A stretch of DNA of 64,000 bases from Cryoendolithus antarcticus. Lineage: Eukaryota; Ascomycota; Dothideomycetes; Cladosporiales; Cladosporiaceae. Under the pieces are notes generated by a model that saw only the letters and a list, made by a program, of their open reading frames with translations, was not told where the DNA came from and did not search any database. The stretch is taken from the NCBI GenBank assembly GCA_002077065.1, contig NAJO01000042.1:124001-188000 (forward strand), read 5' to 3'. Below, one piece after another: positions 54,677 to 64,000 of this stretch (the stretch's first letter is position 1; every line of letters starts with the position of its first letter). The translations under genes and the position numbers were made by a program.

Positions 54677-55969
54677 GGCTGATACTCCTCCCGCGCCCTC
54701 GCGGCGCTCCTCCAGGGTGGGCTAAGCGAGTGGGGTTGTCCTTATGGTGGAGCGGCGGGTGGTTGGGAATAGGGATCCGTGGCGCTTTCTGGGTAGGCAG
54801 CAGGCAGGTCCCCAGGGGAATTGTTGGATCTCTGTGTAGTTGAGTTTCCAGCGGCAAACGAGTGACTTCACGTGACAAGAGCCGGTGGTGATTGGGTGGA
54901 GGGTATAAAGATTTGACGTCGCTTCTGTCGTTCGGGGTCCTTCGCTAGCACGGGATGGGATGCGGTTAAGGACAAGGATGGTGGCGGGCGGCGTTCCGCG
55001 TGGCATATGTCTTGGCACTTCGCGAGTAAGCACCGAAGACTTCCTTCAACCTTCATCACGCTTCACCTTATCATTACGTGATTCCGCGGTGAGACCTTTC
55101 GACTAGTGGAGGCAGCACTGCCAACTCGTCGGTCACCATGGGTTAGTTGGCACACTATCACTACGTTGCAGCAGATATGTATGAGCGCACATAGAGTGCA
55201 CGCCGCACTTCGTGTACAGACAGCACCTTAACCCGTCTTCGACCGTCGAGACGGCTCGGCGATCTTCTCCCATTTTTATATGTCCATCGCTCCTCCATGC
55301 TGTACTACTCGGGGAGACGGACATATCAAATGTCAATTGTGATACAGATTCCGTTTTGCAGCTGCTGTGCCGCAGAACATGGCCCATGACTCGGCATATA
55401 TGCCTTGCTTTGGCGAAGCTCGGAAGAGATCACATGCATATGACACCAGCGTCGCCTTGCAGATCTAGTCAGCTTGGCCAAGGCTTCCAGAGTACCCTCC
55501 AAGACCTTTAACAGGCACGAGCAGAAGTCGAGAAACCTGGACGGTGGAAATGTGATGGTGAATTCAAATTTGCTCGACGGGCTGACGTATACAAAACTAC
55601 CTCGTCTGCTATGTGTCCCGTGTATTTTGCCCTTCATACTCTCTCATGCAATGCGTTTCTGTATGCTCATTCGTGATTCACATTCTCATGCCGTATCGTA
55701 CTGTAACCAAAAAGTCGCACGTGTGTATGCTGTTCACTACGCTGTGAGGACGTCACTGACCGCCTGCGCCATGCTGGAAATGACCGAAAGAGCCTGCCGT
55801 GTGCTTGTGCTGATGTGCTACGAAGCAATGTTCAGAGAACCGCCGTGCGCCCTGATGATATGCCGAAAGGTGATCGATATGCTCGCTGGCCGTAACGCTC
55901 GAAACTTTTGATGTACTATAGAAAATGACCTCCGTGAGCGCCAAGAACGTATTGTGGTAATGGATACAT
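54677..55969. other. Gene-poor stretch (1.3 kb)
   Basis: Holds the promoter of the mannosyltransferase gene and the 3' flank of the next minus-strand gene. ORFs present are short and have no recognisable domain. Confidence 0.35.
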
Positions 55970-57208
55970 TCAAAGCTTGCCCTTTTGTCGAGAGCTTGAT
56001 GACGATGATGCAGGTGTACGAGTTGAAGTCGGGGTACGCGAGGAGGATGCCGGACGCTCTGCAGGTGCGGCCGAGCGCGAATTGTGAGCTTGCTGAGCGA
56101 AGAAGTCTGCATAGCCCTTAGCCCTTCGCTGCTTGCGGCACGTGATCTTGTCGGCACAAGTGCAATGACCTGTGGCGTCGGCGTGCGGACAGATGTCAGC
56201 ATCACCACGAGGTCCGGCCATAGGATCACCAATAGGCAAAGCACGAATGGGATCTCTCTGATCTTGATCTTCAGCGATTCCGCTACGCATGTCTTGGATG
56301 TACTGTTTGTACTGATCAGGACTGCAATTAGCCCTGACCCACTGGCTTGAGCGCGAGCCAATGCTGTACCAGGCATTGTCGTTCTGCTGTTTCGAGCGCT
56401 CGAGACCAGACTTCTCGCGGTTGCCGTTGGCCTGTATTTTCACAGAGTCATGGTCGAAGTCTAACTTCAAGCGGTCTTCAACGTTCTCATTGACAGTCTG
56501 TTGTTCGCGTCGACTGTCTTTCTCGTTGCGGATCTTCCGATGACGCGCACACATCACGTCGACCGTGCAAGGTATAACGGAGCAGCGTTCGTCGTCCGAA
56601 GACCCACGCTTCTTCGCCCTGCCCGAGCTACCAGAGTCCTGTGAGCCTCGCTTGGCCGGGACGCTGGCCCTGATCTCGGGTGACGAGTGGTGACTACTTA
56701 AGGGCGTGTAGAGCTGGCTACCACACTCGCTGACAGTAGGAGATGCGGTTGAGGACGCCGAGGAAGCGTTGAATTGCGCGCTCGTCGATGACGGCAATGA
56801 TGGCGCGATCGGTACGGTTCTGATGGAGAGTGAACCTCGGCCAGCTTGGTCGATTTGACCGATCGCTGCTCTTCGTAGCCGAAAAGCGTCCGGGCATGCA
56901 GCTGCCAATGTCTCTCGGTTAAGAGTGGTATAGCCCGAGGATGGCAAGATGTGCGGCGGAAACACAGATCGAATGGGTGGAAGTGTGTTGTTCGAACTGT
57001 GTGGAAGTCAGCTTGGAACCTCGTGGGCAGATGGGTAATGCGGCACGCACCTCGATGACGATCGGTTGTCCTGTTGGTGATAGTGCTGGGTCATCGTAAT
57101 GGCGCTGTATGAGTTGATGGGTAGTGGGCTGCCGGCTGAGACACGCACGTGCTTAGATCGACTAGGTGTTCCTGGTGTTGCGAGTAATGGAGTGTAGTAA
57201 CTAGACAA
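55970..57208 (-). CDS. Hypothetical Ser-rich protein with C-terminal Cys/His cluster
   Basis: Unrecognised. Two exons, 57208-57051 and 56996-55970, with a 54-nt GTGCGT...CACAG intron; splicing gives 1185 nt in phase, 394 residues. The N-terminus (MSSYYTPLLATPGTPSRSKH) and the junction segment (RSSSSNNTLPPIRSVFPP) are disordered and Pro/Ser-rich. A short ordered stretch (TTLNRETLAAACPDAFRLRR) follows, then a long low-complexity region with a basic patch (SGRAKKRGSSDDERCS). Charged helices include VEDRLKLDFDHDSVKIQ and QYIQDMRSGIAEDQDQ. Near the C-terminus, ICPHADATGHCTCADKITCR carries four Cys and two His that could bind zinc; the end is Ser/Thr-rich. Basic and disordered character suggests a nuclear protein. 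Probably lineage-restricted. Confidence 0.6.
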
Positions 57209-59595
57209 AGAGCCAACGCAAAGTCAATAAGCCGCTCCACAAGTGGTACGATGAACACAAGAGTAAGCGGATATGAGCAATGGAAAGCGACTGGATGAGA
57301 GGAGCAGGGCCGTTCGACTTATGCTTTTCGATCCCTGCTAGATCCATAGATGTCAACAACGGTGTTCGACACTCCACAGTCCTCAACGGTCACTTATGCA
57401 GGTTCGAGGGTCGATACAGCACACAGTGGTGGTGCAGCATCGAAGCGGAGTTTTCGACAGAGACACGCTCGCTATCCGATACTGCTAGCATGGTTTGCGT
57501 GCATCGGGGCCACGGGCCCGGTCGGGGGGAAGCCTGACCGTTCATCAGGCTAAGCCATGGTGAATCTCGAAATGGCATCTCTGGAGTGGGATGGTTGACA
57601 GATGTGGTCCGGCACCGCGAGGCATGCGAGGGCTGCTTCCGGAGCAGATGAACCGGAGTTCTGTGAGTGGCTGCGAGGTTGGCGCCTGCGCGGAAGATCA
57701 GTCATCCCTTGCTTGATGCTATGCAGCAGGCTTCTGGAGCAGATGGTGGCTGTCGTTGACAGTACGCCGCGCAGTGCCCTCTGGAGAAGGTATGGTCGTC
57801 ACGGTTCTGTCGTACAAGATGATGGAGTCTTCCGCGCTTTGACTGAAACCATTGGCTGAAAGTCATCGACAGACGTACTGCACAGCTCGCACAGCGTGTG
57901 CCAGTCAGTGAACACACACTGCTTCTTCCAGTGACACAACCAGCGTGTTTTGATCAAGTCGAGATCGTTCTCGCACGCGTAACCTAATCGACGACTCATC
58001 GAACACAGATGTCCAACAGCTGCAGTCAATCTGACCGGCGGGTAGATCACAACGGCAACCTACTTTACCACGCGGCTATGCAACTGCCCAACGCGCTAAT
58101 CTTGCCAGTGCGGTCGCCGTCAGCTACGTCAACGGGGTCACCTATTCTGTGCTTCGTTAGTGTCCAGTAGGAACGTCTCACAAGCGAAGCGCCGAGCGAT
58201 GCTTAGCGCCACTGAGGCCGATGCCGTATTGCGTTGGAGAACAAGTCACATTGTCGTTGCTGCACGCGTTGGCTTCGCGAGTGGACTCTTGAGCCGGCGC
58301 TACCATGTCAGCGGGGGCTGCGACAGGCGAGCACACCAGGCCATTAGAATGACGCCTTCTGCTTCGCGCTCACGATCTGCAGAATGGAGCATGATCGCTT
58401 CAGTGACCAGACATATTCACCTGCACAAAGCCGTCGGTTCACAAGACTGTACTATCCTCAAGCACACTCTATCGTCGTCCCAGACCCAGTAATCGGTGCT
58501 CGTTAGCCTTGTGATTGCGTCCTGTGATGCCCATGCGCCTTCAATGCTCACGTTAAATGATCGCCGTTGGCCAGTCCTCCCGAATCCGATTTCGCTTGCG
58601 CCTCTATGTCAACCCGTAAACGGTCTTTGCTACCTGGACACCTGCGCCGTTTCATCCAGTCGATCAGAAGAGGTCGCACGATCCAGGATGCTGCTGGCAC
58701 AATTCCTCGAGCCAGACGCCTTGCCGCGGCGGGCCTCCATACCGCAGCCGCCCCGTGTGACGTGCCGGAACACGATCGTATAACAGATCTCGAAGGTCAA
58801 ATATGAAAGCGGAGCAACAGACCGTCCGATCGAGCGTTTCGTTGCAATGCCCTGGTGATGTGCGTTGTGTGTCTCTGGGCGTAACAAGAAGTGACAGGTC
58901 ACATTGCCTCCATGAGACACGTGAAACCTGATCATTCTGCCGTAGCGGTCCAGATACGGCAGATCCTCGCTCCAAGTGACTACAATCCCTCGTGTCCGCG
59001 GAGAAAAGTCCCTCGATTTGAAGCAATGCTATGCAAGGGCATACCGCTGCTGCACCGGCTGCACATCCCGCGGCCAGCTCAGAGTCGTCAACCGGGTCCA
59101 AGAGTCGACATCCCACGTAATTCGCTGTGAGCGTTGCTGACGTGATTAGGTTTGCATTGGCCTGCAGCTTTCACGTCGCATCGGGGAGTCCGGCATCAGG
59201 CAATGAAGAATACACAGCATGTAGTTGAAGCATGCTGTGTCCACTGACCGTGCGCGAGCCGTGTGTGTTTTGCCGCTGTGAAAACGAATATGCAGGAACA
59301 ATCACTGCTCTATCAACAGAGGGGGTGCAGAAGGTAAGATCTCAAGTACATGATCACATTGCCTTGTGGGGAGGATATCATGGTTCACTTGTTTGATAAA
59401 TCACACAAAGGTGGACTGCTTTCGGTTGTCCCGGGCACACTTGCACCAAGACACCGCCGGACTAGGATCATCATTACCAATATCGCGCGCTCGACAGTAA
59501 TACTGGGACATTCATGCTGCAATATCAGCGTCGATCTTATCATACATAGCGACCGCCAGCGATATGTAATCTGCATCTCGGTAATCTGCACGATG
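57209..59595. other. Gene-poor stretch (2.4 kb)
   Basis: Only short overlapping ORFs without domains. No repeat family, tRNA or other structured RNA was recognised by eye. Confidence 0.35.
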
Positions 59596-60550
59596 TCACA
59601 ATTGGCTGTCTTTCAGCACAGCTTTCAACACATCTCTCACATCCTTCTTCGCATTGATAACAAATCTGTTATGCCCAGCGTCACCCCGTGCCTGGTAGTC
59701 GCTCAGCCCGCGCTTCGACAGCTGCAAAGCCTGGAGAACGGGCAGAACCTGCGGTGATGCATCCGCGTAGACCTCTGCCGAGTCAAACTCGGTCACTGCG
59801 AACTTCTTGGCCGTGATGGCCTCGGCTGCGGCCAGGATCTCGTTCTGCGTAGTCTGCACGGACGAGACGTAGATATGCTGGTTCTTGTAGTGCTCGCGAG
59901 CAGATGGATCGGTGACGAGAGTCACTACAGAGGCAGCAATGTCGTCCATGTTAGCTGCTGAGAAGACAGTATCGCCTCCGTCCCATATAGTCGCTTTGCC
60001 GGCCTTATAGTCGATGTCGAAGGCGCCCCGAGGTAGTCCCTAGGGAGACTGGCTTAGCTTTGGTTGCTGCGAGTGCATGATCAAGGAATTGACGCCGCAC
60101 CCAGTCAAAGAACAGCGCAGTAATGATGCCTGTCCAGCGCAGCCCATGTTTCTCTCTCTCTCGCAAGTACTCAACAATCCCAGCCTTTGCCCCGAATACT
60201 GGCAAAAGCCTCGACACATCCTCATTCGTAGTGTCATGGCCAAACTCGCTAGGGATGAATAGGGTGGCTCCTGCTTCGACAGCGGCATCGATGATGTTGA
60301 TTTGCAGCTCCAGTACACCGGCGCTGAGCAACGAGACGACGGATGCGTGACCACGGATGATAGAGACGAGATCGGACTGGGAGGCGTAGTCTGTCGTGGC
60401 AGTCCTGGCGAAGTCGTAGGATGATGCAATTTTCGATCCTGTACGTGAGACGACCGTGATCTCAAGTCCAGCTCTGTGCAAGGCGGGGACGACGAATTGA
60501 CCTACGTTGCCGCTGGCGCCAAAGATGACCACGCGGTTGCTGCTTGTCAT
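59596..60550 (-). CDS. NmrA-like/isoflavone-reductase-type NAD(P)-binding protein
   Basis: Atypical short-chain dehydrogenase of the NmrA/isoflavone-reductase type. Exons 60550-60101 and 60039-59596, intron 61 nt (GTGCGG...CCCTAG), 297 residues. The Rossmann motif is at the N-terminus (NRVVIFGASGNVGQFVVPAL), followed by LEITVVSRTGSK and, in the middle, the family motif TLFIPSEFGHDT. LRWTGIITALFFDW ends exon 1, and GLPRGAFDIDYKAGKATIWD plus GGDTVFSAANMDDIAASVV open exon 2. The start at 60550 (MTSSNRVVIFG) places the GxxGxxG motif at the usual distance from the N-terminus; the ORF's earlier ATG (60619) does not. Members are either NAD(P)H-dependent reductases or redox-sensing regulators; which applies here cannot be told. 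No biosynthetic cluster partner is visible nearby. Confidence 0.83.
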
Positions 60551-61872
60551 GCTTGGTGAATTGAGGTAGTTCCTACCGATCTCGAGACCGTCGAGCGCGT
60601 TTATATACAAGCCTAGCAAGCCTTACGTTATCCAGATATCGAGGTGGCAAGCCATCTCGCTAATACCGATCAGTAACCATTTGAATCGTCGCGGCGGTGT
60701 GGATGACAATCCTTTGATTACTGATCACCTGATCATCCAGGTCCTATAGGCTGTCGCATTGCGTACGTCTGCATAACTTCCACGACCAACTTGCTGTATA
60801 CAATGAGCGAACGCAAATCGCCTCTAGACGATAGCGGGAGTGCTCTTCGCGCGTCGCAGCGGTAGATGGGTTTGATGCCCTGTTTGGCCGTGTGGGAAGC
60901 AACTCCAGACATTGAGAAGCGCTGACTGATCCACAGCGCGAATCCGCGGCTACGATCTGGACAGGCCTTGAGGTCGAGTGTCGGTCGAGATGAGGCGTAG
61001 AAGCATGCATGGGGGCGTGGTACGTCGAGAACGGCCTGCTTGCAGAAATCCGAGGGAGATTCCGACTGCAGTGTGCACCCGAAGCAGTGCGTTTGTACTC
61101 GCTATTGCCTCTGATCTAGCGCAGCCAGCAATCGTTCCCCGCCCTCATATCACATTGCCTACCTAGGTGGAGTCGATCAACGTGCAATGGCTCTGCAGTG
61201 ACTTGTCGACGCGGAAGCTTGAACGGACGCGGACCAAACCGGTCGCGAGTGTAGCTAGGTTGGCAGGCTACCTTAGAACAACGGAGCTCTTAATGCTCGA
61301 ACCATCTGCTATGACACTGTACACGCTCCATCTGGCACGTAAACCGAATTATGTGTGGTGCATCTCGTGACTGACGTCCATGCCGCTAAGGCACAATATC
61401 AGGCATCCAGGCATCCGGCTGTGACCGTGTAGGAGATAGAGGGTACATCAGTAGTTGCTGTAACAAAGCAGTAAGCTATCATGGCCGAATGAATTGCCTC
61501 CCGCACCTGTGGAGCTAATCGACGTGAACAGAAATATACAAAGCAACGAATATACACTTCTATACGCCTCTACCACGAGGAGTCCAGCACCACTATCACA
61601 CTATTACTTTATGCACTACTACCCCTGACCGTTCCCATCCCGTGCCCACGAGAAAGAAGCGAAGCTGCGAAGCAAAACGCACCGCCTCTTCGACTTTTTC
61701 CACCAAGCAAACAGAACGCCCTGATGCAGAACCAATTATGGCGACGCGCAAGAACGCTTACGCAGAGAGAGTAGCATAGCGAAAGACGCTCGCTTTCGTG
61801 ACTGGGTGTATGCAGGAATCCTCCGCCCTGGTGTATCATCTCCTCAATCCCACGTAACACCTGATCCATCTC
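60551..61872. other. Gene-poor stretch (1.3 kb)
   Basis: Promoter of the NmrA-like gene and 3' flank of ecm33. No supported ORF or repeat. Confidence 0.35.
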
Positions 61873-63183
61873 TTACAACATGCCGAAGATGGCTGCGACC
61901 ACGCCGAGGAGGCCGGTTGCGCCGGTGATCGTAACTGCGGTGGAGGCGCTGGATGAGGTGGTGCTGCCGGAGGTACCGCTGCCGGAGTTGGTGCCGGATG
62001 GGAGAGTGCCACTGCCACCTGGAGTGGACTCACCACCGGAGCATGAGTACGTACCCTTGATCACGTTGTTCTGGCCGGACAGCGGCTGGAAGTGGTTGCA
62101 GGTGTTGGTAAGATCCTTAGATGACTGCAAGTTGAACGCTCCACGAACATCCATGAGCGAGGGCAACGCAACGCTGTGAGAATGTCAGTACTCTGAATAT
62201 CGTAGTCCTACCACAAGACGACTCACTCAGAGAAGTTGCCGTAGAAGTCGAGGGCACCGCCGACAGTCTGGAGCTTAGGGAACCCATCGATCTTCTCGAT
62301 ATTAGTGTTGTTGGCAATCTGAAGACCACCACCCACTGAGGTGAGCTGAGGGAACGAGGCGTTGTTGAGCTTCTGGTTGCTGACGAACGAGAGTGACTGG
62401 CCGACCGTGGTGAGGTTAGGAGCGTTCACAGACTCGAAGAAGTTGCTGTAGAACCCGAGAGATCCGTTGACTGCGGCAAGCGAGGGCATGCTGATCGCGG
62501 ACACGTTGCGGAGGGTGATGTTAAAGGCCCACTCAAGGTTGGGGAAAGTCACGGCGATGTTGCGTCCATTGGCCTCAATTGCAAGCGCATTGCTGATGTT
62601 ACCGAGCTGCATGTTGACTTCCTGGAGGTAGGGGTTGTTGGAGATCATCACGGACGCCGCAGTCTGCAGGTTGATGCCGCTGAGCGAACCGAGCTGGGTG
62701 TTCTCAATCAAGAGACTCTGCGTCTGTTGCAGGCCAGTGGTGAAGCTAAGACCCTGGAGCTGAGGAAGTGCTACCCAGTTGATGTTTTTGGCGGTAGCCA
62801 GCCTTGGGAAGCTGAGCGTCGTCAGGACGGTCATGCCGTTGAGTATGAAATCTCCGCCGAGAGTGGTCAAGCTATCACCCGAGAGCTGAGTCACTGAGGT
62901 GACATTATCTGCAACGAGGTCGCCCGTGATCTCTTGAATGCCGTTCAGCGCGATGACACCGGTCGTGCCTGTGGCCAACGCGATGCTGCCAGTGAACGTT
63001 TGGCACCCTGCCAATGCTGCGGCGTCACCAGCATTCTGGATGGTCTGTGTTGCGGAAGCGCTGCATTGTGCTGCGAAAAACGCGTCAGCTGTGTTTCCCT
63101 GGATGCGCGGACGGTGTTCATCTCTTACCTGCTGCGCGGCCAGCGATGGCGAGCGCCGGTACCACATATCTGAAGACCGACAT
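61873..63183 (-). CDS. ecm33: GPI-anchored cell-wall protein Ecm33
   Basis: Abundant GPI-anchored surface glycoprotein needed for cell-wall integrity. Three exons (minus): 63183-63129, 63070-62227 and 62173-61873, introns 58 and 53 nt. They total 1200 nt in phase, 399 residues, the usual Ecm33 length. Exon 1 encodes the signal peptide MSVFRYVVPALAIAGRAAA, joined to QCSASATQTIQNAGDAAALA. The body consists of leucine-rich receptor-L-like repeats (ITGDLVADNVTSVTQLSGDS, LTTLGGDFILNGMTVLTTLS, GSLGFYSNFFESVNAPNLTT, VGGALDFYGNFSD|VALPSLM) with several NxT/S sites. The C-terminal part has CNHFQPL, IKGTYSC, a Ser/Gly/Thr linker and a hydrophobic GPI signal ending LLGVVAAIFGML. Any model lacking the first exon would have no signal peptide. 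Firm identification. Confidence 0.93.
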
Positions 63184-64000
63184 TACTGTGATTTCGTGTC
63201 GTGGGGATAACTAAAGGGGTCGTCAGTAGCTTTTCTGTAGACGCCTGCAAGACTTGCGGCGCGACACGGAGGTGCTAGTGGTGCACTGGCGATGATGGCG
63301 ATGTGCATTGCTGATGATGGGGAAGGTGTTGCGATAGTCTCGGATGAACGTGATGGTTCGGACGCGAGGAAACAAACCTTTCGTAAGACTATTGCTGCTG
63401 CACAAGACGGGTTGAGCTCGTGTAGAAAAGCCAATGTATGATGAACAGGCGTTTGCGGTGAGCCTGAACTCTTTCAAAGATGTGGCAGCGAGTGTGTGAA
63501 GAGAAGCAGGAAGTGGTAATGGTCGATAGGAAGCCAAGATTACTAACGACAGAAAGTGCGTGGCGGCTCGGGCGTTTGTTGCTGGCGGAGGATTGCTGGC
63601 GACTTTTTGGAGCACCGACCAACATAAAGGGAGACGGTTGGGAGTGAGCTTGGACGCGCAATGCGGCAAATGCGCCATACCCAAGCTGCTCTAGTGCACA
63701 TGCAGCTCCATGAAACAAACTCACTTCATTGGGCCGACGGCGATTTTGATGGATATCGAAGCACACCAGCCAAGTGTGGCCAGCCCGTGGGCTATCAATG
63801 GACGTTCGAGGTACACCTAGATGATACCAATTTTCTAGCTTCCGCGGGAGGCAGTGGTGAACAACGACTATTGCCTCCATACGCGTAGACGCCGGAGTAT
63901 GATGTACACGAAACAACGCCACAGCATCGCGCCGCGAAGCCACCTTGAAATCTTGTGACGATAACCTATGAATCTGTACGTCCTTCGACGATGATAGCCT
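63184..64000. promoter_or_regulatory. Upstream region of ecm33
   Basis: 817 bp to the window edge. It must hold the ecm33 promoter and 5' UTR. ORFs on both strands here lack recognisable domains. Confidence 0.4.

Noticed and set aside
55753..56376. 207-residue ORF in another frame of the Cys-rich hypothetical gene
   Set aside because: Same strand, different frame; shadow of the longer spliced ORF with worse composition.
63389..63943. 184-residue minus-strand ORF upstream of ecm33
   Set aside because: No domain, unusual composition, and it lies in the ecm33 promoter/5' UTR.

Overview
The window is nuclear DNA of a filamentous ascomycete (Pezizomycotina). Genes are protein-coding on both strands and single-copy. 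Most carry 0-6 short introns (41-156 nt, mostly 50-61 nt) with GTAAGT/GTGAGT-type donors and CTGAC/CTAAC-like branch sites. The set is typically fungal: Pho81, Axl2, Anp1/Mnn9/Van1 family, Ecm33, Sts1/Cut8, Efm6, a Cip1-like secreted protein and an NB-ARC/TPR fungal NLR. A Dothideomycete is my best guess from overall protein character; this is inference only.

Layout. 1-8 kb: RecQ-like helicase (cut by the left edge), mitoribosomal protein mS23/Rsm25, a mitochondrial PPR protein, guanylate kinase, SWR1/NuA4 subunit Swc4 and a small membrane protein. 8-16.5 kb: the phosphate regulator PHO81/NUC-2 (seven exons, start codon split by an intron, one 18-nt exon), the cadherin-like polarity protein Axl2 and the COX assembly factor Coa1. 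17-23 kb: a Cip1-like secreted protein with a C-terminal CBM1, two lineage-specific hypothetical genes (one with a suspicious in-frame stop) and a 2.3 kb gene-poor stretch. 23-28.3 kb: a polytopic membrane protein, the EF1A methyltransferase Efm6 and alanine-glyoxylate aminotransferase. 28.3-34.8 kb: a gene desert with short diverged repeats whose differences are mostly transitions, a RIP-like pattern. 34.8-48.1 kb: E4 ubiquitin ligase Ufd2, an ER-membrane J-protein, a DMT-type transporter, the proteasome tether Sts1 and the exosome helicase Mtr4. 48.3-52.9 kb: an NLR/effector pair. 53.2-64 kb: Anp1-type mannosyltransferase, a Cys-rich hypothetical protein, an NmrA-like reductase and GPI-anchored Ecm33, separated by gene-poor stretches.

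The most interesting locus is 48323-52918. A divergently transcribed pair encodes (i) an NB-ARC/TPR NLR whose hidden first exon carries a short N-terminal RHIM/PP-like amyloid motif (core NSGSQIG) and (ii) a HeLo-like/SesA-type protein ending in a matching motif (core NSGVQVG). The two motifs align over about 22 residues, and their starts lie 248 bp apart. This is the architecture of fungal amyloid-signalling cell-death pairs (HELLP/PNT1 type). The NLR tail also holds a novel four- to five-fold degenerate repeat and, at its very end, a possible third, decayed copy of the amyloid motif.

All exon boundaries were worked out by eye from splice consensus, reading phase and remembered family conservation. 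No database search was run.
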